Source: Ruminococcus flavefaciens
GTDB lineage: Bacteria > Bacillota > Clostridia > Oscillospirales > Ruminococcaceae
Assembly: GCF_900116855.1 (NCBI RefSeq)
Contig: NZ_UETD01000009.1
Span: 124,001 to 188,000, forward strand
Direction of reading: 5' to 3'
DNA length: 64,000 nucleotides
Below the pieces are notes generated by a model. That model ran no database searches. It was not told where the DNA came from and saw nothing but the letters and a program-made list of their open reading frames with translations. Shown piece by piece: positions 18,033 through 25,845 of this stretch; within the stretch, counting starts at the first letter, position 1, and each line of letters begins with the position of its first letter. The position numbers and the translations under genes are program-made.

Positions 18033-19298
18033 TTATTCGCCCTCTGCGCCCGAGACCTCGTCCACATAGAAGTCAGTGAGACTGTCGGGTGACTCAACGT
18101 AAAGCTGAAGATTTTCAGCTCCGTCGGGGATAACGTATGCGGGATTTTCAAGGGTTACCCACTCGCCGCTCTTTGCAGGCACAAGTGCCACCTCATCGTA
18201 CTTCTCGCCGTCGCAGTCATACTGCATAGTCAGCTTCATGGTAGCGTCCTTGCCGCTGTTCTGCATTGCCTTGCAGCTGAACTTGTAAGCCTGTCCGGGC
18301 TTGTAGGTATCGCTGCTGAGCATGATCGCAGCACCGTTCCAGTTATCTGTTCTTCCGCTGACGAACAGGGACTGTGAACCGTCTGATGCATTCTCCTTGT
18401 CAACGCTTACCATTGAACCGCCTCTGGGTATCCAGCCTTCCTTGCCGTTCTCGAAGCTTATATCAAAGAAGCCCACAGCCTCGGGAGTTCCTGCATCTGC
18501 CTCAGCCTCTGAAAGCTGTGCGATAGCATCCTCGTCAACTGTAACTGTGATATCGTTTGCCTCAGTGTAGGTGCCGCCTGTCTTGAGCTCGTTCTTGTAT
18601 ACCTTAGCCTTGCCCATGGACTGATAGCCCTCGATGGTTAGTGCCACCTCGTACATATTGCCCAGCTCAAGTCCGCACTTAGCCCATGCGTCAAAGTGCT
18701 TGGAAACGGAAATAGTTCCCTCGATCTTGGTGCCGTCGCCCTCGGGCTTTGACTGCCTTACGCTCCAGTACTGGTCAAAGGTCTGAGTGCCGTCGATAGA
18801 GGGCTGCTCGTATCTTGTGGTCTTGTATATATCATATGTGCCGCCGTCAACAGTAACGGTACCCAGCGCCATGGGAGCTCCGGGTGGTCTCCAGCTGCCC
18901 CATGATTCCACGATGTAGAACTCTATGAGGGGGTCTCTTGTCCAGCCGTATACGCACATATAGGAATTGCCGATGGGGTCGTAGTCAACGCCGTAATCCA
19001 CGGTGATATTGCCCAGATCCTTGTAGTTCTGTGTGCAGTCGTACTTCTTTCCGCGGCGGAAAAGAGCGTTGTTGATATTGCTCCACTCACAGGAGAAGGT
19101 GCCGCCGCCGGGCTCAACATTAAAGGTGGTGTCGCCCTCGTCCTTCCAGAGCTCATAGTCATAGCCGTCGGCAGAGCCCGTTACATTCTCGGTAAACACC
19201 TCTGTCTTGGCGTTGTTTGAGCTGCATCCTGTCAGCGCACCGATCATGCAAACAACTGCTGCGGCTGTGGAAAGTTTCTTTAAAATGCCATTCTTCAT
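18033..19298 (-). CDS. GH11 endo-1,4-beta-xylanase, lipoprotein, with C-terminal CBM22-like module
   Basis: This 421-residue enzyme cleaves internal beta-1,4 bonds of xylan. A lipoprotein signal ends in LTGC (C25), so it is anchored at the outer face of the membrane rather than carried on a dockerin. The GH11 jelly roll spans about 45-245, with [26 protein letters not shown], the nucleophile E126 in [10 protein letters not shown] and the acid/base E223 in IEGYQSMG. A Glu/Ala/Asp linker leads to a carbohydrate-binding module (about 278-418) of CBM22 type, starting [18 protein letters not shown]. It has its own promoter and terminator. Membrane-anchored xylanases would hold hydrolysis products close to the cell. 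Confidence 0.95.
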   Translation of the reverse strand: MKNGILKKLSTAAAVVCMIGALTGCSSNNAKTEVFTENVTGSADGYDYELWKDEGDTTFNVEPGGGTFSCEWSNINNALFRRGKKYDCTQNYKDLGNITVDYGVDYDPIGNSYMCVYGWTRDPLIEFYIVESWGSWRPPGAPMALGTVTVDGGTYDIYKTTRYEQPSIDGTQTFDQYWSVRQSKPEGDGTKIEGTISVSKHFDAWAKCGLELGNMYEVALTIEGYQSMGKAKVYKNELKTGGTYTEANDITVTVDEDAIAQLSEAEADAGTPEAVGFFDISFENGKEGWIPRGGSMVSVDKENASDGSQSLFVSGRTDNWNGAAIMLSSDTYKPGQAYKFSCKAMQNSGKDATMKLTMQYDCDGEKYDEVALVPAKSGEWVTLENPAYVIPDGAENLQLYVESPDSLTDFYVDEVSGAEGE

Positions 19299-19357
19299 TC
19301 AGGTCATGACCTCGCTTTCGTTTTGTCACCCGAAGCGTTTTCGGGTCTTCAATACTG

Positions 19358-19385
19358 ATTGTAACACATGATACGAATTTTTCAA
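19358..19385 (-). promoter_or_regulatory. Promoter and leader of xylanase gene
   Basis: On the minus strand, TTGAAA (19385-19380), 16 bases, TACAAT (19363-19358). The leader has an ACCCGAA/TTCGGGT hairpin (19327-19346). Just before the start codon it has the 12-bp palindrome AGGTCATGACCT, which holds the only Shine-Dalgarno-like bases and a two-codon upstream ORF. Confidence 0.7.
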
Positions 19386-19430
19386 GTCATTTTTTGCGGC
19401 GGCTCGGTCGTATCTTGCGTTGAAAGCCGC

Positions 19431-19769
19431 TCATGCGCCTGCTGTGCGCCCGAATGTCATACGGCAGGAAAAATGGGAGCTGCGGCATAAATAGTCCTCC
19501 TCGCCGCCGATAAACCGCCTGTAATCTACCTTCACGGGGCAGCGCTCCCTGCCTGCTCCGAATGACATTAGCCATATGAACAGAGGGAGGTGCCCCATGC
19601 TGCCGTCACGATGGACAGCTATGACATTTCCCGTCTTCCACCTGTCACGGGGAAGCTCCCCGAAATACAGCCCCTCCTCGCTGCGGAAGAACTCCTCACA
19701 GAGCTCCTCACTGTCAAAATACACCCATACCGTTTCCTCGTTTTCCAGCAGTTCTCTGATGCTTCTCAT
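19431..19769 (-). CDS. Unknown 112-residue protein under SAM riboswitch control
   Basis: I do not recognise the family. The protein starts MRSIRELLENEETVWVYFDSEELCEEFF. It has a central region with basic and aromatic residues (RDRWKTGNVIAVHRDGS), a hydrophobic stretch, GHLPLFIWLMSFGAG, and four Cys, three of them in its C-terminal half. It has no signal peptide. AAGGAG precedes the start at 19769; a longer reading to 19868 would begin inside the riboswitch and is rejected. The gene is the only one between the riboswitch terminator and the xylanase promoter, so it is the sole target of the switch. Control by SAM usually marks methionine, cysteine or SAM metabolism or methionine transport. Confidence 0.7.
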   Translation of the reverse strand: MRSIRELLENEETVWVYFDSEELCEEFFRSEEGLYFGELPRDRWKTGNVIAVHRDGSMGHLPLFIWLMSFGAGRERCPVKVDYRRFIGGEEDYLCRSSHFSCRMTFGRTAGA

Positions 19770-19807
19770 AAATATGCACTCCTTGAAAAATATTCCACAA
19801 GAGTGCG

Positions 19808-19940
19808 AAAAAGCGGCTCCATCGTCACGACGGAGCCGCTCTGTAAGCCTTTTTACCCCATCGTTCAAGCTTTAGCACCTTACATAACGCAGGTTGCTGT
19901 GCGGTCACAGGGCTTGTCCCTCACGCACTCTTTATGGTAT
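19808..19940 (-). ncRNA. SAM-I-family (S-box) riboswitch with terminator/antiterminator
   Basis: Read on the minus strand, the RNA shows the S-box landmarks in order. These are GAGUGCG (19930-19924), AGGGACAAGCCC (19921-19910 region), UGACCGCA closing P2, CAGCAACC (19899-19892), then AGGUGCUAAA (19880-19871). A 9-bp stem terminator follows (19840-19832 with 19820-19812), ending in TTTTTCG. The segment ACGAUGGGG (19864-19856) can pair with CUCCGUCGU (19835-19827), the 5' strand of the terminator, and so forms an antiterminator. It can also pair with UACCAU at 19938-19933 as P1. This is the expected SAM-bound OFF logic. It could be a SAM-I/SAM-IV variant rather than classical SAM-I, since P3 and P4 are short. 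Confidence 0.88.
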
Positions 19941-19944
19941 TTAC

Positions 19945-19973
19945 ATTATAACACTTCGGACAGAATAAATCAA
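19945..19973 (-). promoter_or_regulatory. Promoter of riboswitch transcript
   Basis: On the minus strand, TTGATT (19973-19968), 17 bases, TATAAT (19950-19945), just upstream of the aptamer. Confidence 0.85.
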
Positions 19974-20031
19974 GGCTTTTCCGAAAAAAAGTGAAGCTGC
20001 CCGCAAAAAACTTCGGACAGCCTCGCTGTTA

Positions 20032-21318
20032 TCAGTATTCCTCGCCGAATACCACGCCGTATCCGTCAACGTAAAGCACTCTTGTGTCTGTGTCGTCGTC
20101 GGAGTATGGCTCAAGGACGAACCTGATCCATCTGTTGTTGTTCCTGAAGTCATCGGTCACATGGTAATAGCTGTCGGGGAGCTCCGTCATCATGTCCCAA
20201 TGAGCATTGTAAGCGTAAAAGTTTTCATTATACCCCTCAAGATATGTCTGTACACTTGCCATAACAGAATCAAAGTCGATATCATCATCTGCACGGAAGC
20301 TGGGACCGCCCTCAAGCAGGGGATACTCACTTGCAGTATAATCCTTGCCTTCTTCATATTGAGTTCCCATTATATTGTATGAGAGTATCTTCCATACTCC
20401 GTCATCTGACTTCTTGAATTCCATCGTCAGTGCATATGCAAATGTCACATCATTTTCTTCATTCTTTACAACACGCTCCCACATAAAGCTGTCGGGCTTT
20501 ACGAAGAAAGCTCTGTCGGAAAGGATATCATGGTTCCATTCTTCCTGCGTTTCCGCTCTTTTCAGAGTGCCCCTGACGTAAAGTGCTCCATTGTATTCAA
20601 GAAAATTGCAGTCATCCAAAACATCGCCTGCCTGATGATCGCTTACATCGCCTGCGTAGGGCAGGAGTTCAACGGGCTCGAAAAAATAGCGGCTGTAATA
20701 CTCCACCATTTCGTCATAGGTGCTGAACCTCTCGTCTTCGACCTTATAGAAAGGTGTTTCATACAATTCTCCGTCATTACTCCGGAGATCAAAGTTGATG
20801 CTTTCCCAGTCCCTGCTGAAATAATCCTCCGTACAAAGACCGGAGAATTCACTGAAAACGGGAAAGAGCTCCTCGAAAACGCCCTTCATCTCCTCCTCTT
20901 TGGGAAGGATATCCTCCGGCTTGGCAGGAGCTTCTGTCGTCAGCTCTGTTGTCTCAGCGGTGGTGGTAGGATCGGGCTGTGATACTCCTGAGAGTCTGGC
21001 TTTTCTGCTGAATGCAAAGCCGGTGCCAAGTCCGCCTGCTATAAGGATGAAAGCGGCTGCCGCACACAGAGGTTTGTACCATGCAGGTCTGTGGTACACC
21101 TCTACGCCCTCTACAACGGTCTCGCTGCTTTTTATCGTTCCTTTTCTGTTATCCTGTTCTTTCTCTTTATCCTGATGTCTGATAAGGTCTTTGTATTTCT
21201 TCTCGCTCATAGCAAGCACCCTTTTCATCACCTGATCCTCGTTGGGTGAAAAGGGGACAAGCTCCTCCACGATGTCATCCTCGGCATTTTCAAGTATTCT
21301 GAGGTCTATGTCTTTCAT
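20032..21318 (-). CDS. Anti-sigma-like membrane protein, partner of ECF sigma factor
   Basis: This 428-residue protein has a cytoplasmic N-terminal segment (1-80), one membrane helix (about 83-104, LCAAAAFILIAGGLGTGFAF), a Thr/Pro-rich linker and an extracellular domain (about 140-428) of unknown fold. The start overlaps the sigma factor stop by four bases (ATGA), the standard arrangement for an ECF sigma and its regulator. I see no classical zinc anti-sigma motif (HxxxCxxC), so the sigma-binding role rests on gene context. The acidic extracellular part with aromatic motifs might sense an envelope ligand or, less likely, act on its own. Confidence 0.72.
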   Translation of the reverse strand: MKDIDLRILENAEDDIVEELVPFSPNEDQVMKRVLAMSEKKYKDLIRHQDKEKEQDNRKGTIKSSETVVEGVEVYHRPAWYKPLCAAAAFILIAGGLGTGFAFSRKARLSGVSQPDPTTTAETTELTTEAPAKPEDILPKEEEMKGVFEELFPVFSEFSGLCTEDYFSRDWESINFDLRSNDGELYETPFYKVEDERFSTYDEMVEYYSRYFFEPVELLPYAGDVSDHQAGDVLDDCNFLEYNGALYVRGTLKRAETQEEWNHDILSDRAFFVKPDSFMWERVVKNEENDVTFAYALTMEFKKSDDGVWKILSYNIMGTQYEEGKDYTASEYPLLEGGPSFRADDDIDFDSVMASVQTYLEGYNENFYAYNAHWDMMTELPDSYYHVTDDFRNNNRWIRFVLEPYSDDDTDTRVLYVDGYGVVFGEEY

Positions 21319-21887
21319 ATCATCCCCTCCTTTATGCCTCTATTCTCAAGTACTCTGCGCAGCTTTTCAGCCGCACGCTTGCATCGCATACGGACAGTTG
21401 ACGGGTTCATAGACAGAAGCGTCCCTATCTGATGCGATCTTTTATTATAATAATATTTCTGTATAAGTATAGTGGAGTCCGGTTCTCCGAGCTCCCTGAT
21501 ACTGTCCATCAATATATGTCTGATCTCTGAATTCTCGCTTTCTTTTACAAGGTCAAGCTCCGCGCTTATCTCGGGAACTCCGTCCTCGTCCATGGAGAAT
21601 GTCTTTCCTGCCTTTCTCACAAGCTTTCTGTAGTAGTCTATGCTCATCCTCTTGGCAACAGTGCCGACAAAGCCCTTCATATCACCGTTTGAGTACTTCT
21701 CGCCGAAGGTGAAGAATATCTGTGCAAAGATATCACTGATGCACTCCTCGATATCCTCGGTAGTACCCGTACTTCTCAGGCGGTTGAATGCAATGGTCCG
21801 TACATAGTTATAGTACTCGCCGAACAGTTTTTCATGCGCCAGTTTTGGTGATCTTTCCAGAAGAGCGAGATATTCGCCGCCCGTCAT
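21315..21887 (-). CDS. ECF-type RNA polymerase sigma factor
   Basis: This is a 190-residue sigma factor. Region 2 (about 20-90) includes LFGEYYNYVRTIAFNRL, the DIEECISDIFAQIF core-binding helix and KGFVGTVAKRMSIDYYRK, which matches the -10 recognition helix. Region 4 (about 130-185) includes ILIQKYYYNKRSHQIGTLLSMNPSTVRMRCKRAAEKLRRVL, a helix-turn-helix. The start at 21887 is set by AAAGGAGG; an upstream in-frame ATG at 21914 lacks a site. It is followed with overlap by its presumed anti-sigma partner. A vegetative-type promoter lies at 22157-22185; I could not define an autoregulatory ECF promoter. Confidence 0.9.
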   Translation of the reverse strand: MTGGEYLALLERSPKLAHEKLFGEYYNYVRTIAFNRLRSTGTTEDIEECISDIFAQIFFTFGEKYSNGDMKGFVGTVAKRMSIDYYRKLVRKAGKTFSMDEDGVPEISAELDLVKESENSEIRHILMDSIRELGEPDSTILIQKYYYNKRSHQIGTLLSMNPSTVRMRCKRAAEKLRRVLENRGIKEGMI

Positions 21888-22376
21888 ACGATTTCCTCCT
21901 TTCGTGCTGCTCATACCCGACCGCGGCTTTTTCCCTCTCTGATTTATGCGCGGTCGGCTGAGCCGAAAGCTTTATTTCAGCTTTCAATAAAACAATCGGA
22001 ACAAGAAGATGCAGTGTCACAAAAAATGCAGAAAAAGTATCATTTTGTCTGCGGAAAAACTATTATGAGCCTATGGTTTCGATGAACGCAGTGCAGCTTG
22101 CAGGTGGTGCGGATATCATAAAAGCTGCCATAGCCGATACCATTTTATAACAGTAAATTTTATCACATTTCACGCAGTTTTTCAACTGCCAATACTTACA
22201 AATTTACAAGCTGATTATTGTGACTTTTAATAATGCACCAAAGGTTGATTTTTACGGCAGAACGGCGTATAATTTAATTAACAGACAAGGCTGTCCCCTC
22301 GGCAGCTATTCAGGACAAAAGGCGCATCAGAACGGACTCACCTCTCACCACTATATCACGAAAAGGAGTTTTTACT
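21888..22376. promoter_or_regulatory. Divergent control region between sigma factor and flavoprotein genes
   Basis: No convincing gene lies here. Minus strand: TTGAAA (22185-22180), 17 bases, TAAAAT (22162-22157) can drive the sigma operon. Its leader of about 260 bases is rich in stems, for example GAAAGCTGAAAT...AGCTTTC near 21965-21986 and an ACCGCG...CGCGGT pair near 21918-21954. Plus strand: TTGATT (22245-22250), 17 bases, TATAAT (22268-22273) precedes the flavoprotein gene. A short plus-strand frame at 22022-22150 ends MNAVQLAGGADIIKAAIADTIL; it may be a gene remnant but is too short to assign. Confidence 0.65.
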
Positions 22377-23321
22377 ATGGGATTCAAAGTAATGGGCGTT
22401 ACCGCAGGCAGAAAAGACAGCAACTGCGAAATTCTTCTGAAAGAGGCTCTCCTCGTCTGTCAGGAAATGGGCGCAGAGATAACGATGATAAACCTCAAGG
22501 ACTATGAGCTCCTTGACTGCACGGGCTGCACAGCCTGCACCATGGGTATGTCCATGGGCAAGAACACAGGCTGCTCTCTGAAGGACAAGGACGACAAACA
22601 CAGGATCATGGAGGTCATGCTCAATCAGGACGCGGTCATATTCTCCGCTCCCACATATGCTCTCATGCCCTCGTCACTGTTCCTGAAGTTCATGCACAGG
22701 AACCTCGCCTATGAGTCGGCATTTCTCACCAAGATAGGCGCTATCGAGCCCCGTGACCGTGTGGGCGCACTTATCGCTGTGGGCGGCTCCACCCGTTCAT
22801 GGCAGTCACTGGCTCTCGAATGTATGCAGATAACCACAGTCACCAACAGCTTTAAGGTGGTCGATATGTATATGGCTACTCAGGTACCTGCCCCGGCACA
22901 GGTGCTGCTGTATGAGGAAAAGCTTGCCCGTGCAAGGGAGATAGGTCAGAACGTCATGAAGGCGCTGAACACTCCTGCTGCTGAGCGCAAATGGCTGGGA
23001 GCCCCCGACGCAGGCTGGTGTCCCAACTGCCACAGCAACTGTCTCTGCCTCGGCGAGGAGCAGTGGGGCGGTCTGAAGTACCCCATCGAATGTGCAGTCT
23101 GCGGCGCAGGCGGAGACCTCGTTAAGACCGATGACGGCAAGTGGAAGTTCGTTATCGCCGAGAACGGTCTTGAGCGCGACCGCACCACCGAGGAGGGACG
23201 CGGTGTCCACTGCGATGAGATCGCAGATGTTCAGGGTGGATTTTTCATGGATCCCGAAGCCCGTGCCACCGTTGCACAGCGAGTTGAAAAGTACAAGAAG
23301 ATCACCTTCAAGGGTATCTGA
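22377..23321 (+). CDS. NADPH-dependent FMN reductase-like (iron-sulfur flavoprotein type) protein with Cys-rich tail
   Basis: This is a 314-residue cytoplasmic flavoprotein. The N-terminal flavodoxin-like fold starts GVTAGRKDSNCEILL and has CTGCTACTMG near residues 44-53, which recalls the cysteine cluster of iron-sulfur flavoproteins and NADPH-dependent FMN reductases. FSAPTYALMPSSLFLKFMHR is the conserved flavin loop. The C-terminal part (about 215-250) has CPNCHSNCLCLG and CAVCGAGG, a possible zinc ribbon or further metal site that most relatives lack. AAAGGAG is eight bases upstream. It is monocistronic with its own promoter and a shared terminator. It probably works in electron transfer or reduction of quinone-like compounds; the substrate is unknown. 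Confidence 0.8.
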   Translation: MGFKVMGVTAGRKDSNCEILLKEALLVCQEMGAEITMINLKDYELLDCTGCTACTMGMSMGKNTGCSLKDKDDKHRIMEVMLNQDAVIFSAPTYALMPSSLFLKFMHRNLAYESAFLTKIGAIEPRDRVGALIAVGGSTRSWQSLALECMQITTVTNSFKVVDMYMATQVPAPAQVLLYEEKLARAREIGQNVMKALNTPAAERKWLGAPDAGWCPNCHSNCLCLGEEQWGGLKYPIECAVCGAGGDLVKTDDGKWKFVIAENGLERDRTTEEGRGVHCDEIADVQGGFFMDPEARATVAQRVEKYKKITFKGI

Positions 23322-23343
23322 ACGGTATATCCATCATAAAAAC

Positions 23344-23384
23344 AAAGCCGCAGTATTTCATTAAGAAATACTGCGGCTTTTCTG
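23344..23384. terminator. Bidirectional terminator
   Basis: A 16-bp perfect stem (23344-23359 with 23365-23380), five-base loop, TTTCTGTC on the plus side and TTTGTTTTT on the minus side, between convergent genes. Confidence 0.93.
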
Positions 23385-23386
23385 TC

Positions 23387-24436
23387 TTACATGTCCTGTT
23401 CTTCTGTTTCTTTGAATATTCTGAAGTATTCAAGTACCTGCTTCTTCATATCCTCGACTATTTCATTCAACGCAACATAGCTTTTAGGGATAAGCGCAAT
23501 ATATGTACCGTCTTTAAGCTCTGGAGCTATTTTTTTCATTACCTTCTCGCAACATTCATCAAACACCCATCGTCCGTCAATTGACCTATCAATTCTAAGC
23601 CAATACGGAGTAACCTTGCTCTCAGGATTTCTCCATTTTTTCGTATCATATTCCAGTGTGACGCCATGAGAATTATAGCTTAGGTATCTTCTGTAACCAG
23701 ACCAAATTGGGGTTGCTCTTAATCCTTTTAATGAGACATCATCTCCCAATTCCACTTTCAAAGCATTTACAAGTTCGTCAAGCAGCCTATAATGTCGCTC
23801 AAATTTTATTGCAACATCTATTCCAAGCTCCTCCTCAGCAAACGGTATAAAGGCTTCGCTGTCAAGTTGGGCACAATAGCCCTGAAGCTGCTTTATATCC
23901 GACACAACAGCAGGGGCGTTGGTTATTGCTACCTGTTCCAGATAATCCAGTACCGCCTTCCATGTGGTTATCCCCATGCGGACGCCATCTTTCGTTTCCA
24001 CGCAATTATCGTCAACTTTTTTCAATTCAAACTCTTTGCCTGCCATTTCCACTACTTCACACCATAATCCCTTTTGGCGCACCTCAGGACAAATAAAAAC
24101 CAAACCAATACCATTGTTTTTTATAAGTCTTCTCAGATACTCATTTGGTTGATTAGCTGTAAGAGCAGCATAAAACTTCGACTCACAAAGTACCACTTCA
24201 TTGCCTTTGGTATCTGTTCCAGCCATATCAGGACGCTCATAATTCTCTCCGACAACTTGACAATGATATTGCAACGTCTCATTTATTTCAATTCCAAGTA
24301 CATCTCCAAGTTGCTTTGTAAACGCTCTGCTAATATCTGAAAAAGATGATATGATGTAATTCAACGATGCGGTTGCAACATCTTCCTGCGAGCCTTTAAA
24401 AAACGGGAATAAATGTGCAAGTAATGATGTTTTCAT
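23387..24436 (-). CDS. PD-(D/E)XK superfamily nuclease-like protein
   Basis: This is a 349-residue cytoplasmic protein. A PD-(D/E)XK core is visible near residues 67-105: RPDMAG...EVVLCESKFYAALTANQPNEYLRRL, giving the Asp, the E-x-K pair and a following Gln typical of these nucleases. The C-terminal half (about 210-349) is an alpha/beta region with WLRIDRSIDGRW and KDGTYIALIPKSY that I cannot place. The superfamily includes restriction, repair and antiphage effectors; no methylase or helicase neighbours point to one of these. It lies 30 bases behind the SGNH hydrolase gene on the same strand, with a GGAGG site, so it is probably co-transcribed. Confidence 0.72.
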   Translation of the reverse strand: MKTSLLAHLFPFFKGSQEDVATASLNYIISSFSDISRAFTKQLGDVLGIEINETLQYHCQVVGENYERPDMAGTDTKGNEVVLCESKFYAALTANQPNEYLRRLIKNNGIGLVFICPEVRQKGLWCEVVEMAGKEFELKKVDDNCVETKDGVRMGITTWKAVLDYLEQVAITNAPAVVSDIKQLQGYCAQLDSEAFIPFAEEELGIDVAIKFERHYRLLDELVNALKVELGDDVSLKGLRATPIWSGYRRYLSYNSHGVTLEYDTKKWRNPESKVTPYWLRIDRSIDGRWVFDECCEKVMKKIAPELKDGTYIALIPKSYVALNEIVEDMKKQVLEYFRIFKETEEQDM

Positions 24437-24466
24437 AATCCGCCTCCATTCAAGATATCAGTATAC

Positions 24467-25480
24467 TCACTCCGCAGAAGTGCTCTTCCTGCGGCGTTTT
24501 CTGATCATAAGCACTGTCACTGTCACAGCAGCAATAACTGCCGCTGCTCCTCCGCCGCAGCCTGCTGCTATTGCCTTTTTGCCGTCAGCGGTCAGCTGCT
24601 TCTCCCCCTGCTCAATGGTGGTATAAGAGAAGCCCGTTGCGCGGAGAGCCGCGTCCACATCCTCGGCGATGACCTTATGTCCTGCCTCGTTGGGATGAAT
24701 ATCATAATCGGCAATTCTGGTCAGCTCTGCGGCTTTGCCTTTGAAATCAGCTGCCACATCAATGACCTTGTAGCCTCGCGGAGAATTGTCCTTTATCATG
24801 GTATTCAGCCTGCCTATCTTCTTGGCTGAGAAGTCCGTCACCATACTGAATTTACTGAAATATTCCAGAGGATCGTAAAGTGTCTGAATGTAGACCGTTC
24901 CCTCAGTTCTCTCCAAAAGCTCATCGGAAATGACCTTGATATTGTCGTCAAACTGCTCCAGAGCCTTGTCAACATCGCCGTCCATGCTCATAAACATAGA
25001 AGCCGCGCTGAAAATGTCGAACTGAGCCGTATCAAAGGAACCTGTATCGTCTATGCCGAGGGAGTTGAGAAGCCCCAGCATTATATCAAGCAGGTCATTG
25101 CCGCCTATGGAGACTATCACCGCATCGCTGTCGCTGAGGTCGCTGTCAAGGGCTCCGCTCTGTATCTGCTCTATAAGATCACCAGAGGTGTAGCCTGACA
25201 CAGCCTTGTTGACCATGACATGACCGCAGTCGTCAGGAAGCTCCGCATTATAGCGCTCCTTCAATATATTCGCATAGGAGTCGGGACAGTTATAATTGTC
25301 CGTGAGGGTGTAGCCCTCCAGACCGTAACCTGCTGCGATAGAGTCTCCGAGGAACAGCATTTTCGGTGGGACCTCCGTATTATGTACTACCTCTCTCTCG
25401 GGTATCTCAGTCATCGTACATGAGCACAGACCCACTGCCATGACGAGAGCACCTGCGACAGCTGTTATCCTTCTGAGCAT
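24467..25480 (-). CDS. SGNH/GDSL-type esterase lipoprotein with C-terminal membrane helix
   Basis: This is a 337-residue surface hydrolase. A lipobox LCSC puts the lipidated Cys at residue 21. The SGNH motifs are present: block I GDSIAAGYG with Ser47, a Gly in block II (VSGYTSGD), block III IGGND, and block V DYDIHPNEAGH with Asp and His. The C-terminus has a second membrane segment (about 306-327) followed by KRRRK, so the catalytic domain may be tethered at both ends. Substrates in this family are esters such as acetylated polysaccharides or lipids; acetylxylan would fit the glycanase neighbours but is only a guess. The nuclease gene follows. Confidence 0.85.
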   Translation of the reverse strand: MLRRITAVAGALVMAVGLCSCTMTEIPEREVVHNTEVPPKMLFLGDSIAAGYGLEGYTLTDNYNCPDSYANILKERYNAELPDDCGHVMVNKAVSGYTSGDLIEQIQSGALDSDLSDSDAVIVSIGGNDLLDIMLGLLNSLGIDDTGSFDTAQFDIFSAASMFMSMDGDVDKALEQFDDNIKVISDELLERTEGTVYIQTLYDPLEYFSKFSMVTDFSAKKIGRLNTMIKDNSPRGYKVIDVAADFKGKAAELTRIADYDIHPNEAGHKVIAEDVDAALRATGFSYTTIEQGEKQLTADGKKAIAAGCGGGAAAVIAAVTVTVLMIRKRRRKSTSAE

Positions 25481-25520
25481 AAGGGCTCCTCTCCCCGATA
25501 TAATTATCGGTTTTTTTACT

Positions 25521-25650
25521 CATTATATCATAAAAGCGAAGCATTATGATATAATTGCCCGATTTGCAGGGAGCAAATCTCTGATTTGCGTATCTGCAAG
25601 GGCTTTTAGATAAATTATAATGAACGTTTTACGTTCATTATATCATATAT
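25521..25650. repeat. Palindromic repeat cluster in intergenic region
   Basis: Three hairpins lie in a row: ATTATATCATAA/TTATGATATAAT (25522-25533 with 25544-25555), GATTTGC/GCAAATC (25561-25567 with 25573-25579) and TATAATGAACGT/ACGTTCATTATA (25616-25627 with 25631-25642). The outer arms share the ATTATATCAT word, suggesting an interspersed palindromic element. There is no ORF. The rest of the gap (25651-25845) holds the promoter described separately. Confidence 0.65.
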
Positions 25651-25740
25651 TTTTTTATAAAGCAAGATGCGCGGAGCGAAAACAACATGAGTGTACGGAA
25701 CGCCGAGGACAGCGTTCCCTACGTTTCTTTTAACTTAGTA

Positions 25741-25769
25741 TTGATTATTTCTGTGAAATATGTTATAAT
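25741..25769 (+). promoter_or_regulatory. Promoter of BspA-like gene
   Basis: TTGATT (25741-25746), 17 bases, TATAAT (25764-25769). Confidence 0.82.
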
Positions 25770-25845
25770 TAAATGTAAAGCTTTGTTCTTTCGGCACAGC
25801 TCTCACGGAGCTGTCTGCCTTTATTTTATTTAAGGAGATGTATAT

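Noticed and set aside
22022-22150. Short plus-strand frame ending MNAVQLAGGADIIKAAIADTIL
   Set aside because: It has only a few dozen codons, no ribosome-binding site and no recognisable family; it is opposite the sigma operon leader.
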